64,000 nt of DNA from Sambucus nigra (GCA_949130495.1 OX422219.1:267391111-267455110), one strand, 5' to 3'; counted from the stretch's first letter, positions 23,862-35,739 are shown. Numbers and translations: made by a program. The notes: generated from the sequence alone by a model not told the origin.

Positions 23862-24437
23862 TCACCCCACACCGACGATGACTAAAGCACCTTTAGAAGA
23901 TGGGTGTAAGACCGCGGTGCAGTTCTTTCTCTTAGGATCCTCCTTCCTTCCTTCCCTGAACGTCGTGCCCGAGATGGCCACACATTTATGGGTTTTGTTG
24001 AAAATAGGAAAAATAGAGATGGAATGAGGTTTTTGTTGTAAGTGTGATGGAATGAGGTTGTTGTCGTACTTATAGGAAAAATAGGGATGGTTCCTATTAT
24101 TGGGATTGTAAGTAAACGACGGGGGAACGGGTTTCCTACCGGCATCAAAATCACATGCTTGGGCCATGGTGGGTTCAGGATCATGATGGTGGGGTGGGTG
24201 GAAGAACGATGCATGATGGTGGGTATCCATTATTCTGGCAAAATAGTCCTTAAAGGCATGCTCGTCGGCCATGGTAGGTGGGGTAGTGGGAGAACAGGGA
24301 GTCTCCTGAGAGGGAGAAGAATCGTGGATATCAGGCATAGGATAAAAAACGAGGACACGATCACCTAAGAGGTAATTGAAAGATGGATCAGTAGGGGAGC
24401 GTGTTAATCGATGATCATGATTGTGCCAATTTGGCAT
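23862..24437 (-). CDS. Uncharacterised 191-residue ORF, His/Pro-rich
   Basis: An uninterrupted minus-strand frame from ATG 24437 to a stop at 23862. The start MPNWHNHDHRLTRSPTDPSF leads to a GDRVLVFYPMPD segment, a Ser/Pro/Thr-rich stretch and a His-rich middle (HHHASFFHPPHHHDPEPTMA), then a basic tail. There is no signal peptide, membrane segment or known catalytic motif. It sits beside the Tat/Ogre-type segment and could be an extra ORF of that element, as in other Tat relatives, or a chance frame. Low-complexity content argues for caution. Confidence 0.3.
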   Translation of the reverse strand: MPNWHNHDHRLTRSPTDPSFNYLLGDRVLVFYPMPDIHDSSPSQETPCSPTTPPTMADEHAFKDYFARIMDTHHHASFFHPPHHHDPEPTMAQACDFDAGRKPVPPSFTYNPNNRNHPYFSYKYDNNLIPSHLQQKPHSISIFPIFNKTHKCVAISGTTFREGRKEDPKRKNCTAVLHPSSKGALVIVGVG

Positions 24438-24439
24438 AA

Positions 24440-26777
24440 AAGGAACGATTCCTTTTTATGACGAAAAAGGAAAAGATAATTTTTGGATTTTTGAAAAATG
24501 GGAAGGAAATGAATATTTTTTTTTTATTATTGAAAAATCGGAGAGAAAATAAAAAAAAAATTTGATTTTTTTGGAAGATGGGGAGATGGACTCGATTCGA
24601 AAGTCAAAAGGATGGAGCATAAAAGTGACTACCTAAAGAGTATATTAGACACATACAGGCAAGGTAAAAGTCCTAACTAGCTCATATCCAAAAAAAAATT
24701 TCTTTAATTAGGTGAGTGGTTAGTCAATTTTTAATTGATTCGCGAGTGAGAAAAATATGAATACTTATACGTAGCCTTTGAAAAGTGTCCTCTTACATTC
24801 TTCCCTAGAGAATAAGAGGCTTACTACTTAAGTATCCTCACACTAGCTACTGAATGATCGACCGTTCGGTATGATGCTGGGGAAAGCACAGACCTGTTTT
24901 ACTAGGGGACCTCACTTAATACCCAGTTTCCTTAGACAATGTGTTAAGAAAGTCAATGGAATAGTGGTAGTGGTGGAAATGGCTGACTAGAGTATCCTAT
25001 GAGTGTCTCTTTCAAAACAATTCGTAATGAACATGGAATCCTACTTGGATTGCTAGTTGATTGATTTTAATTAAGTGATGGCACATGTAACAAGCAAATT
25101 TGATAAGTTGACTGAGTGGGTGATGACATCCTCACTCATTTCAATGATTGGGTCTAGGTCTTAGGTTCACTAATTTATCAAACCATCCAAAATAAATGCA
25201 ATGCAATAATAAAAATAACATAGGAGCAAATAAGCACTTAAATAATGAACTCGCTTACGGGAGATTCGCGAGTCTTTAAGAAATGTACCTCCCATGAATT
25301 TTACACATGTGGGGTGAAGACCGAGTTGAGTCGGTCGGGGGGGGGGGAGGTCACCTACCTTTAGTCATCCTCGGGAGTCCTACGGACCCAAAGTATAGAG
25401 GCTTCAAAATTCCACTCCAAGGGCTCTCTCTCCCTACCTTGTCTCAATTCCCTTTTTTGCTTTTTTTAGTGATTAATTAGTACAGGCAAATGGTGTAAAA
25501 AATACACCCATTTCATGGAAATATACACAATGCAACCACTTATAATAAATACTAATAATAAAAAATACAACTATAAAAAAGAAATTCAAATTCAAAGTCT
25601 TCTCACAACTCTTAAACTTCAAGAAAGCTACAACGACGCCATTTCATGGAACGATTTTTAGTATATCATTGTATAATAAGCCTTTTTCCAATCAAAACAC
25701 TTACACCTACAAACATAATATAAACTTTTATAAGGGTAAGTAAGGATGTCAAACCAGCTTTCAAGAGTGGGAGAGCTAAAATGATAAGATAATTGCAATT
25801 CACTTTCAAATATGTAAATTTTATATTTATTTTTTTGTTTTCTATTTTCTTTTACAAAAAAATTTGAAGGGGTGAATTAGACTAAATCTAGGTTAATAAA
25901 AATCCAAGGAAATATAAGTAATAAAATGATGAGAAATAAAACAATTGATTAAATTAATATGAGAAAGAAACAAGGAATGAAATCCACCCCCACTTCACAC
26001 AATTAACACTAATTTAAACTATTTTAGTTTTGTTGATTTCCAAAATATTCATTGAATTCAAAAGTAAATTATCATTACACTAATGAATTAATTAAATATT
26101 ATTTTAGAAAAGTAATTTTAATTCCTACAACACTACTCAAAATGAATTCAATTAATCAACCGAATCACCTGTTAGGAAAAATTCAGCCAATTAATTTTAA
26201 TTTAACACTATAAAACAAGCGTAGATAAAATTATATTATAATTTTCACCATGTTGAAAAGCCTATCTCTAGTTTGAATGAAAATGATAAAATTAAAACAC
26301 AAACATTCAATCTTTTCCCAAGGATGGTTTGCCATTTCCTAATGCAAAAACAAGTGTAGGAATCAAAGTTACTAACCAAGGGTAATCAAACAAGAATAAA
26401 ATTAGCAATCTTGATAAGTTGGATTCATGGGGGCTTCATTTCATCTATTGAAGGGGAGATTAAACCTCCATATTTGGATTCCAATACATAAAGTAAACAA
26501 TTGATTTCATATTAGTATGAGAGAAGAGAATCAACCAATCAATATATAACACAAAATTTCTTTTGATGCTACAATTATTTGTCACTCTTTTATCTCACTG
26601 AACTAATAAAAAATTTCTCTCCAACTATGCTACTAAAATACTCTCTCTAGGGTTTTCTAGGTCTCTAGATTCTTTACATCCCTCCAAAATGATCTTTCAA
26701 TCTTCTATTTATATTTGACACACCTGGGGCTAAGGGGCATTTCGGGAAGGTGTAAGAAAATCTATGCATGATAATGG
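24440..26777 (-). repeat. E7: part of a minus-strand LTR, split by E3
   Basis: AT-rich DNA without ORFs. The right part (about 26000-26777) resembles in layout the minus-strand LTRs E3 and E5: a leader-like stretch, then TATTTATA (TATAAATA on the minus strand) at 26706. E3 is inserted about 70 bp upstream of this TATA element in sense orientation. No partner LTR was found, and the left limit is unknown. Confidence 0.35.
26706..26713 (-). promoter_or_regulatory. TATA box of E7
   Basis: TATAAATA on the minus strand, at a place equivalent to the TATA boxes of E3 (36872, 32019) and E5 (50794). Confidence 0.45.
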
Positions 26778-26782
26778 ACAGG
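26778..26782. other. E3 target-site duplication, left copy
   Basis: ACAGG next to the LTR terminus; the right copy at 37461-37465 reads ATAGG. One C-to-T difference separates them. Confidence 0.75.
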
Positions 26783-27170
26783 TGATCGAGTGCGAAAGGT
26801 AGCACGTGTAAAGACGCTAGTCGTTCTTTTCATTTCGCCTACTCAATACAAAAACCTAAGTTACAACTACACTTGTGGGGCAAGTTTAGCGGTAAGTGGA
26901 GTATCGAAAATCCACAGAGACGAGTTGCTAGAATTTATGAGATTTAGAACTCCGAAATAAAAGTGAAAAAGATGAATTACAAACTAAGAAGTAAAAGATG
27001 CATAAAGGGAAATGATTAATCTAGGAAAGGGTAAATAAATGAGATTAAGAAAGCGATTAAAACTATAGGTTGCGTCGAATATCCCTCACCCGAGTTAATT
27101 TGTATAAAATGGTTACATGGATCGATGAATTATTACAAATGTGTCTCATTTTGACAGTTAATTAAATCAA

Positions 27171-27183
27171 GGGTTGTCACGCC
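27171..27183. other. LINE-1 target-site duplication, left copy
   Basis: GGGTTGTCACGCC, repeated exactly at 31472-31484 after the poly(A). Confidence 0.95.
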
Positions 27184-27251
27184 TCGTGTTTGGTCACAGG
27201 CTTAGTGGATGCCCATTGCCTCGTGTTTGGTCACAGGCTTAGTGGATGCCC
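27181..27251 (+). repeat. 37-bp-period duplication at the LINE-1 5' end
   Basis: GCCTCGTGTTTGGTCACAGG and the following 14 bases occur at 27181-27214 and again at 27218-27251. LINE-2 has this sequence once, so the extra copy was made during insertion. The first GCC coincides with the end of the target duplication. Confidence 0.9.
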
Positions 27252-27693
27252 CAAAAATAAAGATGAGGGTGGTAACAAGGTTACTAACCCACATGCTAGT
27301 AATGCTCCCACCAGTAATGTTTGTGGTTGGACTCAGGTCATCAAGAAGACGAAAGGTGGTGTCAGCCCTGTGATAGAAGTGGGAGAGACTTCGTGCAAGG
27401 CCAATGCTGAGAAGAACCCAAGCACTGCCGTTGTGTCGTGTAGTGCTAATGATGAGATCAAGTATGATGTTGGTAGTCCTGTACAGTATAGCGTTCCACC
27501 TGTTCCTTTGTCTAACTCCTTCAGTGCAGTCTGCATGGAGAGCGACACGGATATGATGCCTGCCCCTACTGCTCTTGCATTGCATGTTACCCTAGTGGAC
27601 GAACTGGCACAGAAAAGGGTGGGGGAGGATAGAGAGGTGAGTAATAGTAGCGGGAAGAACAGGCGGAAGGGGAAAGGGAAGAAGAATAGATGA
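27190..27693 (+). pseudogene. LINE-1 ORF1, C-terminal fragment
   Basis: This 167-codon frame is the end of the L1 ORF1 (RNA-binding, gag-like). It keeps the last part of a CCHC-type zinc knuckle (CLVFGHRLSGCPKNK; the first Cys pair was lost with the truncation) and then a poorly conserved Ser/Val-rich segment and a Lys/Arg-rich end (KNRRKGKGKKNR). The stop TGA at 27691 overlaps the presumed ORF2 ATG at 27690 (ATGA). ORF1 of plant L1 elements begins with a DUF4283 domain, seen in LINE-2. The apparent ATG at 27190 is an artefact of the truncation. Confidence 0.85.
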
Positions 27694-30600
27694 TTAAGTT
27701 TGATTCTTGGAATATTAGGGGTCTTAATTCCCCTCATAAGCAAAGGGAAGTCAATAAGATAATTAGGGATAACCACCTGGATTTGATGTGTATGCTTAAA
27801 ACTAAGGTTAGAAAAAATAACTAGGGTTGTGTTTTGAATAATTGTTGTTTTCAATGGGATTTCTTGGACAACTGCCCACTGCGGGGAGGGGGGGGGGGGG
27901 TTGCCACAATCATTGTGGTTTGGAACCCCAACCGTGTTGCTATGAGTTTGATTCAGTCCCACCCCCAGGCCATGCTCTGCAAGGTGGACTTATGTGGGGC
28001 TGGGATGAGCTTCTTTGCGTCTTTCATTTATGGGGATAACCTTCCTGGGGATAAAAGACACCTTTGGGATTTTTTGAGGATGAATTCAGGGAGTGTGGGA
28101 GAGTCTCCGTGGGTTTTATTGGGCGACTTTAATGTTGTCAGATCTCATGATGAAAAGAGAGGCATCCGGGGTATTGATACGACTGCTACTGGCGATTTCA
28201 ACCAATGCATTCATGACTTGCATGCAGATGATATGGTCACGAATGGGTTATGGTTTACGTGGAATAAGAAGGAGTTAGGAGCTGGTAATGTCCAGTCGAG
28301 GTTGGATAGAGTCTTGTATAATGATGCATGGGCCTCGTGGTTCCCCGAGAGTCAAGCTTTTGTCCTTCCTCACGGGGTTTCAAACCACTGCCCTATCATT
28401 ATTTTATTGTCCCCCTTGGAGCGGAGTAGACCTAAACCGTTCAAATTTTTCAATTTTTGGATGGATCATAGCGACTTTTATCAGATTCTTAGTGAGTCCT
28501 GGCAGGATGATGGTGAGGGGAATCCTATGGTTAGGCTGAGTAAGAAACTGAGTAGAGTTAAATCGAGGCTGAAAGATTTCAACAAGAAGTTTTTTAGCAA
28601 CATCACTGGGAGGGTGGAGGAGGCTAAGGCTTTACTGGATGAGGTTCAGACTAGAGGTGATACTGATGGGTGCAATAATGAGGTGCTCCTGGATGAAAGG
28701 GTCAAACTTCACACGTATTTGGAGCTGAGGGAGGCGGAGGAGTCCTTTTTCAACCAGAAGTCTCGAGTTAAATGAATCCAGCTGGGGGATGGTAATAATG
28801 CATTCTTTCATAAGAAGGCTAACCAGGCTACTGCCAGAAGGAAGATACTTAGTGTTTCGGATGACCATGGTGTGAAAATTAAGGGGAGTCATAATGTGGC
28901 TAAGGTGGCTGTTGATTATTTCAGCAACCTCCTTGGCACCACCAATCCCTGTGTGGACCCATTTCCTATTATTAATGATGTGGTGTGCAAGAGAATCACG
29001 GCGGATCAGGCGGATGCTCTGGAGGCACCCATTACTGAAGAGGAGATCAAGAATGCCATGTTTTCCATTGGGTCCGATAAAGCTCCTGGGTCGGATGGTT
29101 TTAATGCATGTTTCTATAAGAAGAACTGGGATGTGGTGGGGGGAGATGTGATTGATGCTATTACCTTCTTCTTCCATTGTAGCTACCTGCCCGGGCAATG
29201 GAACTGCACTACTTTAGTGCTTATTCCGAAGGTTACTACTCCCTCTGGTATGCATGAATTCAGGCCCATCCCTTGTTGCATCACCATCTACAAGTGTATC
29301 TCCAAAATTATTGCCGAGAGGATGAAACCCATCCTCCCTTCCTTCATTAACCAGAGCCAGGCCACGTTTGTGAAAGATAGATCTATCTCTGACAATATCT
29401 TATTGCTTCAGGAGCTTATGAGAATTTATCACCGCGAGCTAACCCCATCTAGGTGTACCCTCAAGATTGATCTTCTCAATCCCTATGATATTGTTAGCTG
29501 GGAGTTTTTGCTCAACCTTCTTGTGCATATTGGCTTCCCGTCTATATTTGTTGGTTGGGTGGAGGAGTGTATTACCACTACTAGATTCTCTATCAGCTTG
29601 GATGGGCGTTTACATGGCTTCTTTGAGGGGAAGAGGGGGTTAAGACAAGGTGATCCTATCTCTCCTTTCTTATTCCTGCTTATTATGGATACTTTCTCTC
29701 GTATTATGGACAAGGCTTGCCTCAATCCGGAGTTCAGTTTTCATCCTAGGTGCAAGGAGGTGGGCCTTAATCATCTTTGCTTTGCGGACGATTTGATCAT
29801 TATGTGTGGAGGCGATCCTACTTCGTGTAGCATTGTGAAGAGGGCTATTGTGGCCTTCTCTTCGATCTCTGGTCTTCACCCCAATACTAACAAATGTAGT
29901 TTCTACTGCTCTGGGGTCGATGTCGATTGGGTGAACAGGTTGGGGGAGGTTTTTGGTTTCTCCCACTGTTCCCCTCCCTTCATGTATCTTGGGGTACCTC
30001 TTATCACTACTAGGCTTAAATCTGGGGATTGTGAGAAGTTGATTGATAAGATAACGGGGAGGATTAAGTGTTGGACTAACAGATTCTTCAGTTTTGCTGG
30101 GAGACTTCAGCTCATCAACTCGGTCTTGTTTGGTATTCAGGTTTACTGGTCTTGCCTGTTCATTCTGCTTAAAGGGGTTATTAGTAGAATCGACCAACTT
30201 ATGAAGGACTTCATGTGGACGGGTTCTGATTCCAAACATACGGGGGTGAAGGTGTCTTGGGATGATCTGACGTGCAGTCATGAGGAAGGGGGTTGGGCAT
30301 TAAGAATATGGAATTATGGAACAGAGCTGTTATTCTTAAGCTTCTTTGGAACCTTTGTAGTTAGAAGGATTGCCTATGGGTCAAATGGTGTAATGTGTTT
30401 AGGATCAAGAATAGAAGTATTTGGGCCATTAATATTCCAAGTGACTCTTCCTGGTGATGGAGGAAACTGATGCAGTTGAGGGAGGTGGCCAAGCCTCTTA
30501 TCATGTCCAACGTTGGCAATGGCGAAGATACCTTTGTGTGGCACGACAACTGGCATCCGTTAGGTTCTCTATTTGATCGCTATGGGGGAAGACTTATTTA

Positions 30601-31426
30601 CGATGCGGTTAGCAATCATAAAGCAAGAGTGGCCGATTTTATACATGGGGAGAGGTGGAGGTGGCCTTCTTCTGTTACTTGGGAACTTTTGGAGATTAGG
30701 AATGCTGAGTTGCCTGTTATTCGCCAAGGGGTTAGTGATGAGGTGGTGTGGAATTCCAGTCGGGGTGGCTTCTCCATTGGGTCGGCTTTTACGGCTCTTA
30801 CTATTGTTCGTCCTGTGTTCAATTGTCACAAGTTGATTTGGAACATCAATAATATACCAAAATGTGCTTTTAGTTTATGGATCATGTGTAGGGATGCTCT
30901 TCATACGAGAGATAAACTGTTTAGCTGGGGTATTTCCAACAATAACTTGTGTTGTACTTGTGGCGAGGAGGTGTAGAACCGGGAACACTTGTTTATTTAA
31001 TGTAATATTGCTAAAGAGGTTTGGCGCGAGGTCAGATTTAAGAACCAGGAGGTCAGAGAGTCTTTTAACTGGGTGGGTGAGCTGGGGTTTGCTAATTCCG
31101 AATATGTGGGCAAGAGCTTCTATAATAGACTTAGGTGTTTATCCTTTTCATCCACTATCTACTGTCTTTGGATGGAGAGGAAAGCGAGATTTTTATAAGG
31201 AAAGGCCAAGAATAGTGATATGATTGTCAGAGATATTGTTGCTATGGTTTGTACGAGGGCCTCAAAGTGGAAGAACAATAGGAGAAGCTTCACCAACTGG
31301 ATGGCATGTATGAACTGGGATATCCCCGAATCAGTGTTATCTTAGTTGGTTTGTTTGTGTTTGGTAGGTTGTGTCCTTTGGGGAATGCCCCTAGGATTGT
31401 GGTTCTCCATTGAAATTTGTTTGTAA
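27690..31426 (+). pseudogene. LINE-1 ORF2 (endonuclease, reverse transcriptase, zf-RVT), broken
   Basis: The frame opens MIKFDSWNIRGLNSPHKQRE. Apurinic-type endonuclease: GDFNVVRSHD near 28123 and a C-terminal NHCPII (28381), where LINE-2 has DHCPII, so the catalytic Asp is lost. RT: NAMFSIGSDKAPGSDGFNA, FVKDRSISDN, LRQGDPISPFLFLLIMD and the catalytic FADD at 29781-29792. The zf-RVT finger CCTCGEEV lies near 30953. Breaks: stops near 27820, 28774, 30361 and 30974, a one-base loss in a G-run near 30285 (six G in LINE-3, five here) and a stop near 31343. The true stop is TAA at 31424. ORF2 performs target-primed reverse transcription in the nucleus. Confidence 0.92.
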
Positions 31427-31471
31427 GTAGCTTTCCTGAGTTCTAATATACATAATTTTCCCCAAAAAAAA

Positions 31472-31484
31472 GGGTTGTCACGCC
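31472..31484. other. LINE-1 target-site duplication, right copy
   Basis: GGGTTGTCACGCC directly after the A8 tail; the E3 LTR then resumes with CCTAAATCCTC. Confidence 0.95.
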
Positions 31485-32018
31485 CCTAAATCCTCATAAA
31501 ATAATAATAAGATTTAGGCATCAACAAATATCCCGAAAATTACGCGTGAAAGGTCGTAAGCAGGGGACATACATGATATGCCCCGTCAAATCTCCTAGGT
31601 GTAATAACTAGGACAACGCACCCGAAGCTCACCCGTAAACACTATCACCAAGCAAAGCAACGCGTTAACCTGAGTGAGTTCCATTCAAACACAACCTAAT
31701 TTAAATTACCTAGAAAGCATGTTAAAAAATGCGGTAAATAAAGCGAGGTAAATAAATGCAATAAAGCTACCTAGAAAGAAAGTAAATTGAAGCATGTAAA
31801 TTAATTAACAAAGCATGTAAATCTAATTAGAAAGAAAGAAATAATGAAATACAAACTATATTAATGGAGAGGATGATGACTAGTGAAACATTCAACCCAA
31901 ATGGGGTGTCAAACCAAGAAGAATCAAAGAAGAACTCTTCAAACCCTTCAAACCCTAAGTTATTCTAAGCTAAAATCTAGCCTAAAACGTTCATCTCTGA
32001 TATTACAAGAAAATTGGG

Positions 32019-32026
32019 TATTTATA
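32019..32026 (-). promoter_or_regulatory. TATA box, E3 3' LTR
   Basis: TATAAATA on the minus strand, equivalent to 36872-36879 in the 5' LTR. Confidence 0.6.
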
Positions 32027-32097
32027 GTAAGTGGTAATTAAAATAGAAAAGAAAAGAAGAAAGGAATTAAAAGGCAGAATATCTTCTGAAAATAGGG

Positions 32098-32200
32098 GAT
32101 TGATCGATCGACCAAAATCGTCGATCGATCGATAAAGAAAAAAATATCTCATTGTCGAGAAGGATCAATCGATCTACAAAAATCGTCAATCGATCGATCA
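32098..32200. repeat. Palindrome cassette in E3 3' LTR
   Basis: GATCGATCGACCAAAATCGT and a second similar pair about 60 bp later. Same design as 36950-37050, with a few substitutions. Confidence 0.85.
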
Positions 32201-32603
32201 AGCAAGTATCAGCCACTAGATTTCCATTTTTGCATGCTTGCATTTCCCTTCCGCTAGAATCGCCGTAACTTCTTCATACGAACTCGGAATCGCGCACCGT
32301 TCAAGGACACGCAAAGCTTGTGATGAGGGATACTACTTATGTGTAGATGTTGGGCCAGGTGTCCAAGCTGTGATAAGACTAAAATGCCCTTAAACATGCG
32401 ATCGTGTAAAGAAATTGAGCGGAATGCGTTCGAACTTCACACTTAGCATCCAATTACCTACAAAATCTCAATTAACCCCTGCAAAACATGTTAACATAGA
32501 AATTTGAGGTTGTTAACGAGCATAGATATAGGGAATAATATACCCGAGGGGGATAAAATGCGTAGGTTCGAGGGATGAAGTATCCAATATTTGCGTATCA
32601 TCA

Positions 32604-32616
32604 CACCCCCTAACTT
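32604..32616 (-). other. E3 polypurine tract
   Basis: On the minus strand AAGTTAGGGGGTG directly precedes the LTR start TGATGATACGC. Confidence 0.85.
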
Positions 32617-34719
32617 ACACATTGCTAGTCCCTAGAAGTGAAATAGGATGCAACAAGAACAACAAGAAAACCAAAAGTAGGAGATAGGTACAAAAGTATT
32701 GTATAAAAGGATAAGGCCACTTTCGTGGGCAATTAGATTTCATTTAGCATATGCAATAAGCCGTTAAACCCCTAGGTCACCCTAGTGGATGAGTGTCGTC
32801 TCGTGAGGGTTTTCAGGGATGGTACCCACAAACATCACATGGTTTCCTTCAAATTTACCCAACCCAACATGCGACAAGCCCAACACTAGCGAATAAGATT
32901 TCATACGCATTATTAACACATTGAACGGATTCAAACAAAAGTCCAAATCATTAACATTATAGAATGCACCTCATAGAATTGAAACCTTAAAATGTGGGAG
33001 GGGAGTGAGCACATGGAAAGTGTGATTTGGCGAAAAACTTATATAAACCGGATAAACATTAAAGCAAGCATACATTCAATCCTCACGGGCATTACACTCA
33101 TCAAGTGAATTCACTCAAAACAGGGAGGTAACACACGAAACATGCGGGAAAAATAGTAAATGGAAATGGAAACTAGGCCGCGCACATGTCACAAACGAAG
33201 AACGCTATATATAAACTGAAAACCCTAATCTCAATGAAAGATACCGCACACTAAAAGAGGTGAAATGCATTTTCAAAGATTATCATAACTATTATGACAT
33301 TTAAGTTACATCAACCTAAGATCACATATGACTTTAATATGGTTGTAATGTGGGTATGGCTGGGGTACGAAACGAAGGAATGTATGTACGGATTCAAAGT
33401 GTTCGGAATGAAAACTTGGAATAATGGGAAAATGCGGACAATATCGATATTGGAAAAAAAGTTCCAAAATAGCATTAAATACATCATCAGGGAGAGTAAT
33501 CAAAGCTTATTGAACACTAAACACATTTACAGCTTTCTCTTTCTTTTCTTTTCTTCTTTTTCTCATTTTTTCTTTTGTTTTCTTTTTCTTTGTTGCTTTC
33601 TCTTTTTCTTCACTTTTTTCACTTTTCTTTTCATTACTTTTCAAACTCTCATATGACTAAATTGCAACCGACATCACAACAACAACATTCAATCCAAAGC
33701 AACATTCCAAACAAAGGTATGGAAAGTGTATATATGGGCTAAAACTCCAATTCAGAGTTGGTATGGTAATTTGGGTGTGAAACGAAAGTCTAATATTAGG
33801 CTCAAGGGGATTAATGAGGGTAAACATATAAGGGTGAGGTCAAGGCTAGTATGGGTGATATAACAAAGAAGGCCTATGATTATTTCCATAAGTTTACGCA
33901 ATTCTCGACTCAAAACAATATATGAAAATCATGATCAAGTAACACATTTCAAGTATGAACTCAATTAATGAATGATCAAATGAAAGAATAGTGATATTAC
34001 CAAATAATTGAGCATTTTAAATAAGAAAAGAATAGTGTATACACTCACAAACAACGAAAGGTACAAAGATTACTCGGTGTAAGTATATACAATGCTACAA
34101 AAGATTACCAAGTTATAAAAATCTTAAACCAAATCAATATAACAATAAAATTGCATATGCTCATAGGATTAAAGCTTAATTCATGAATTTATTCATAATA
34201 TCAATAAGTGAGACTAAAGTCTAAGAACTTCTAAAATCGATAACATGCATCGTTGGGTTGTCTATTGGATCTGGCAATTATTGAAATTTATCATTGGAAA
34301 CAAAGCCAAAATGCCCAAAAAAGGAGAAAAAGAAAGGAAATCTTTTTGAAATTTTCAATTTTCTAAGAAAATCATACTAAGTAACTAACATATGAGAAAA
34401 AACATGCACTAACAAATGAAATGGATAGAATATCCCACACCCCCAACTTAAAACTTGACATTGTCCTCAATGTAAATTAACAACCAAGTTAAAGAGAGGA
34501 AAAGAGCGATATTACCCAAAATTGGAGTGATACCCATAAGAACAAGTCCAAAGAATCTAGAAAACAAGTTAGTACCGAGCATAGAAAAAACAAATAGCAA
34601 AAAGTTCACTAATTACACTAGACTAAATTAAAAAGTAAAGAAAAAAATAAAAAGAAAGAATAAAAAGCTAACTATATACAACCTACTATTTAGGCCTCAC
34701 ACTAACTATACACTAGAAG
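32617..34719 (-). other. E3 3' non-coding interior
   Basis: About 2.1 kb between the ORF remnant and the polypurine tract, with no coding signal. It includes a pyrimidine-rich run at 33535-33650 (GA-rich on the element strand) and AT-rich sequence. Confidence 0.6.
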
Positions 34720-35739
34720 TTAAAATAGGTGAGGGTCCACCATTAAAACGATTTGACTTAGGAGGATAACTGGTATACCCTCAGATACAAGCATGCCCTC
34801 CGAAAAATATGAATTCCCTTTGAAAAATGGATGGCATGTGTAAGGCATAAGAAATGAACCATCGTCTATTGAAATTTTTGGAGGGACGATGGCGGATTTG
34901 GATTGAACGGGTGACAAAAACATGTGGGTACCAAGAAAAGCCGAATATCCTCCCAATGATTTTGAAATTTCAATGGGAGGCGGCGCACACAAAGGCAAAT
35001 ATGCAACTGGGGAGGTAGACTCGAGCAAGTAATCCTCATCGGCGAAAAGATTTATAACATTAAAGTTTGAGACCGAATCATCGGGTACTTGAGACGGTGT
35101 GATAATAGAGAATGAAAATGGGGATGAAAGAAATTCAAACTCATGACATGAATCATCATCGCCTGAAGATTGAGTTTCGAATGAAATAATATCATTTTCA
35201 AATAAATGTTCTTCTTTTGGGGCCAAAGAAGAAATCATTTCATTGCAAATAGATATTACGTCATTTTTATCGCCGCTTTCAATATCTATTACGCGATGGG
35301 CAAAGTCTAGAATAGTTTGTTCCAAAGTAGGTACAATTACCTCATTTGGTTCAAAACACTCTTCGACTTCCAAAGTCTCGGAAGAAAAATCATCATCGGA
35401 CTAAAAAAGTAAATCCAAGTCATGTTCCCACGAACGATTTTCTTCCCGATAACGATTTTTAATTTTCTCATTTTCATACATACGCAAGCCCTCATCGAAT
35501 GTCATGGGTCGAGGTGCGGATACATGAGAATCAAAACTTTGAAAATTACCATCGGACTTAAACGAAACCTAATTATGATCAAAATTCCAATAACCTAAGT
35601 TTTGACGTTCGTTATACTCGCCCAAAGTCATATTTGAATTTGTTATACTTTGGGATTATAAGTATTCACCGCAAGTCATAGGTTTGCAGGAATTTTGAGA
35701 ATTATAACAAGGATTAGAGAAAGAATTGGAATAAGACAT
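34720..35739 (-). pseudogene. E3 single ORF of unknown function, three stops
   Basis: One frame runs from ATG 35739 to the stop at 34720 (340 codons). It begins MSYSNSFSNPCYNSQNSCKP and is closed only by three in-frame stops in its N-terminal third (near 35659, 35573 and 35402). The last 217 codons are open. The middle is acidic and Ser-rich (EEHLFENDIISFETQSSGDD, FADEDYLLESTSPVAYLP). There is no zinc knuckle, protease, RT or membrane segment. Position just after the primer site is that of gag, but I see no gag homology. Keeping a long frame in an element otherwise lacking genes suggests it once had a role, for instance in RNA packaging. Confidence 0.55.

Larger units (their letters stand above)
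15296..24500 (+). mobile_element. Probable Tat/Ogre-like retroelement remnant, 3' part
   Basis: No gag-pol is present. The order is antisense PMD-type ORF remnants, a long tandem repeat array, then a segment with GGATGGGTGCCTAACACCTT. I recall that sequence as common in Ogre/Tat-type LTR regions. Tat elements are known for extra ORFs outside gag-pol, some with a transposon-derived domain, and for satellite-like arrays in the 3' untranslated region. The orientation and the LTR limits are inferred; I could not find a paired LTR or a clear polypurine tract. Confidence 0.4.
27184..31471 (+). mobile_element. LINE-1: 5'-truncated plant L1 element
   Basis: A 13-bp target duplication flanks it, and it ends in a short A8 tail after CATAATTTTCCCC. 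It starts inside ORF1 (zinc knuckle region), so about 1.4 kb of 5' sequence is missing relative to LINE-2. The first 34 bases are a duplicate of the next 34. It shares family with LINE-2 and LINE-3, with few differences per line of sequence. Confidence 0.95.
26783..32603 (-). repeat. E3 3' LTR, interrupted by LINE-1
   Basis: The LTR is 26783-27183 plus 31485-32603, together 1520 bases, against 1524 in the intact right LTR. The right LTR holds the unfilled LINE target near 36325 (GGGTTGTCACTCCCC). Confidence 0.9.

Noticed and set aside
24087..24368. Plus-strand ORF of 93 codons
   Set aside because: Shadow of the minus-strand His/Pro-rich frame, with a Gly/Arg-rich composition expected from the complement.
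25347..25358. G-run as a polypurine tract
   Set aside because: An isolated G run with no LTR terminus or primer site at a matching distance.
29670..30281. 203-codon antisense ORF in LINE-1 (also 62694-63305 in LINE-3)
   Set aside because: Shadow of the RT reading frame on the other strand; it recurs only because the LINEs are copies.
34720..35739. E3 ORF as a gag gene
   Set aside because: No zinc knuckle and no capsid motif seen; position alone is not enough.
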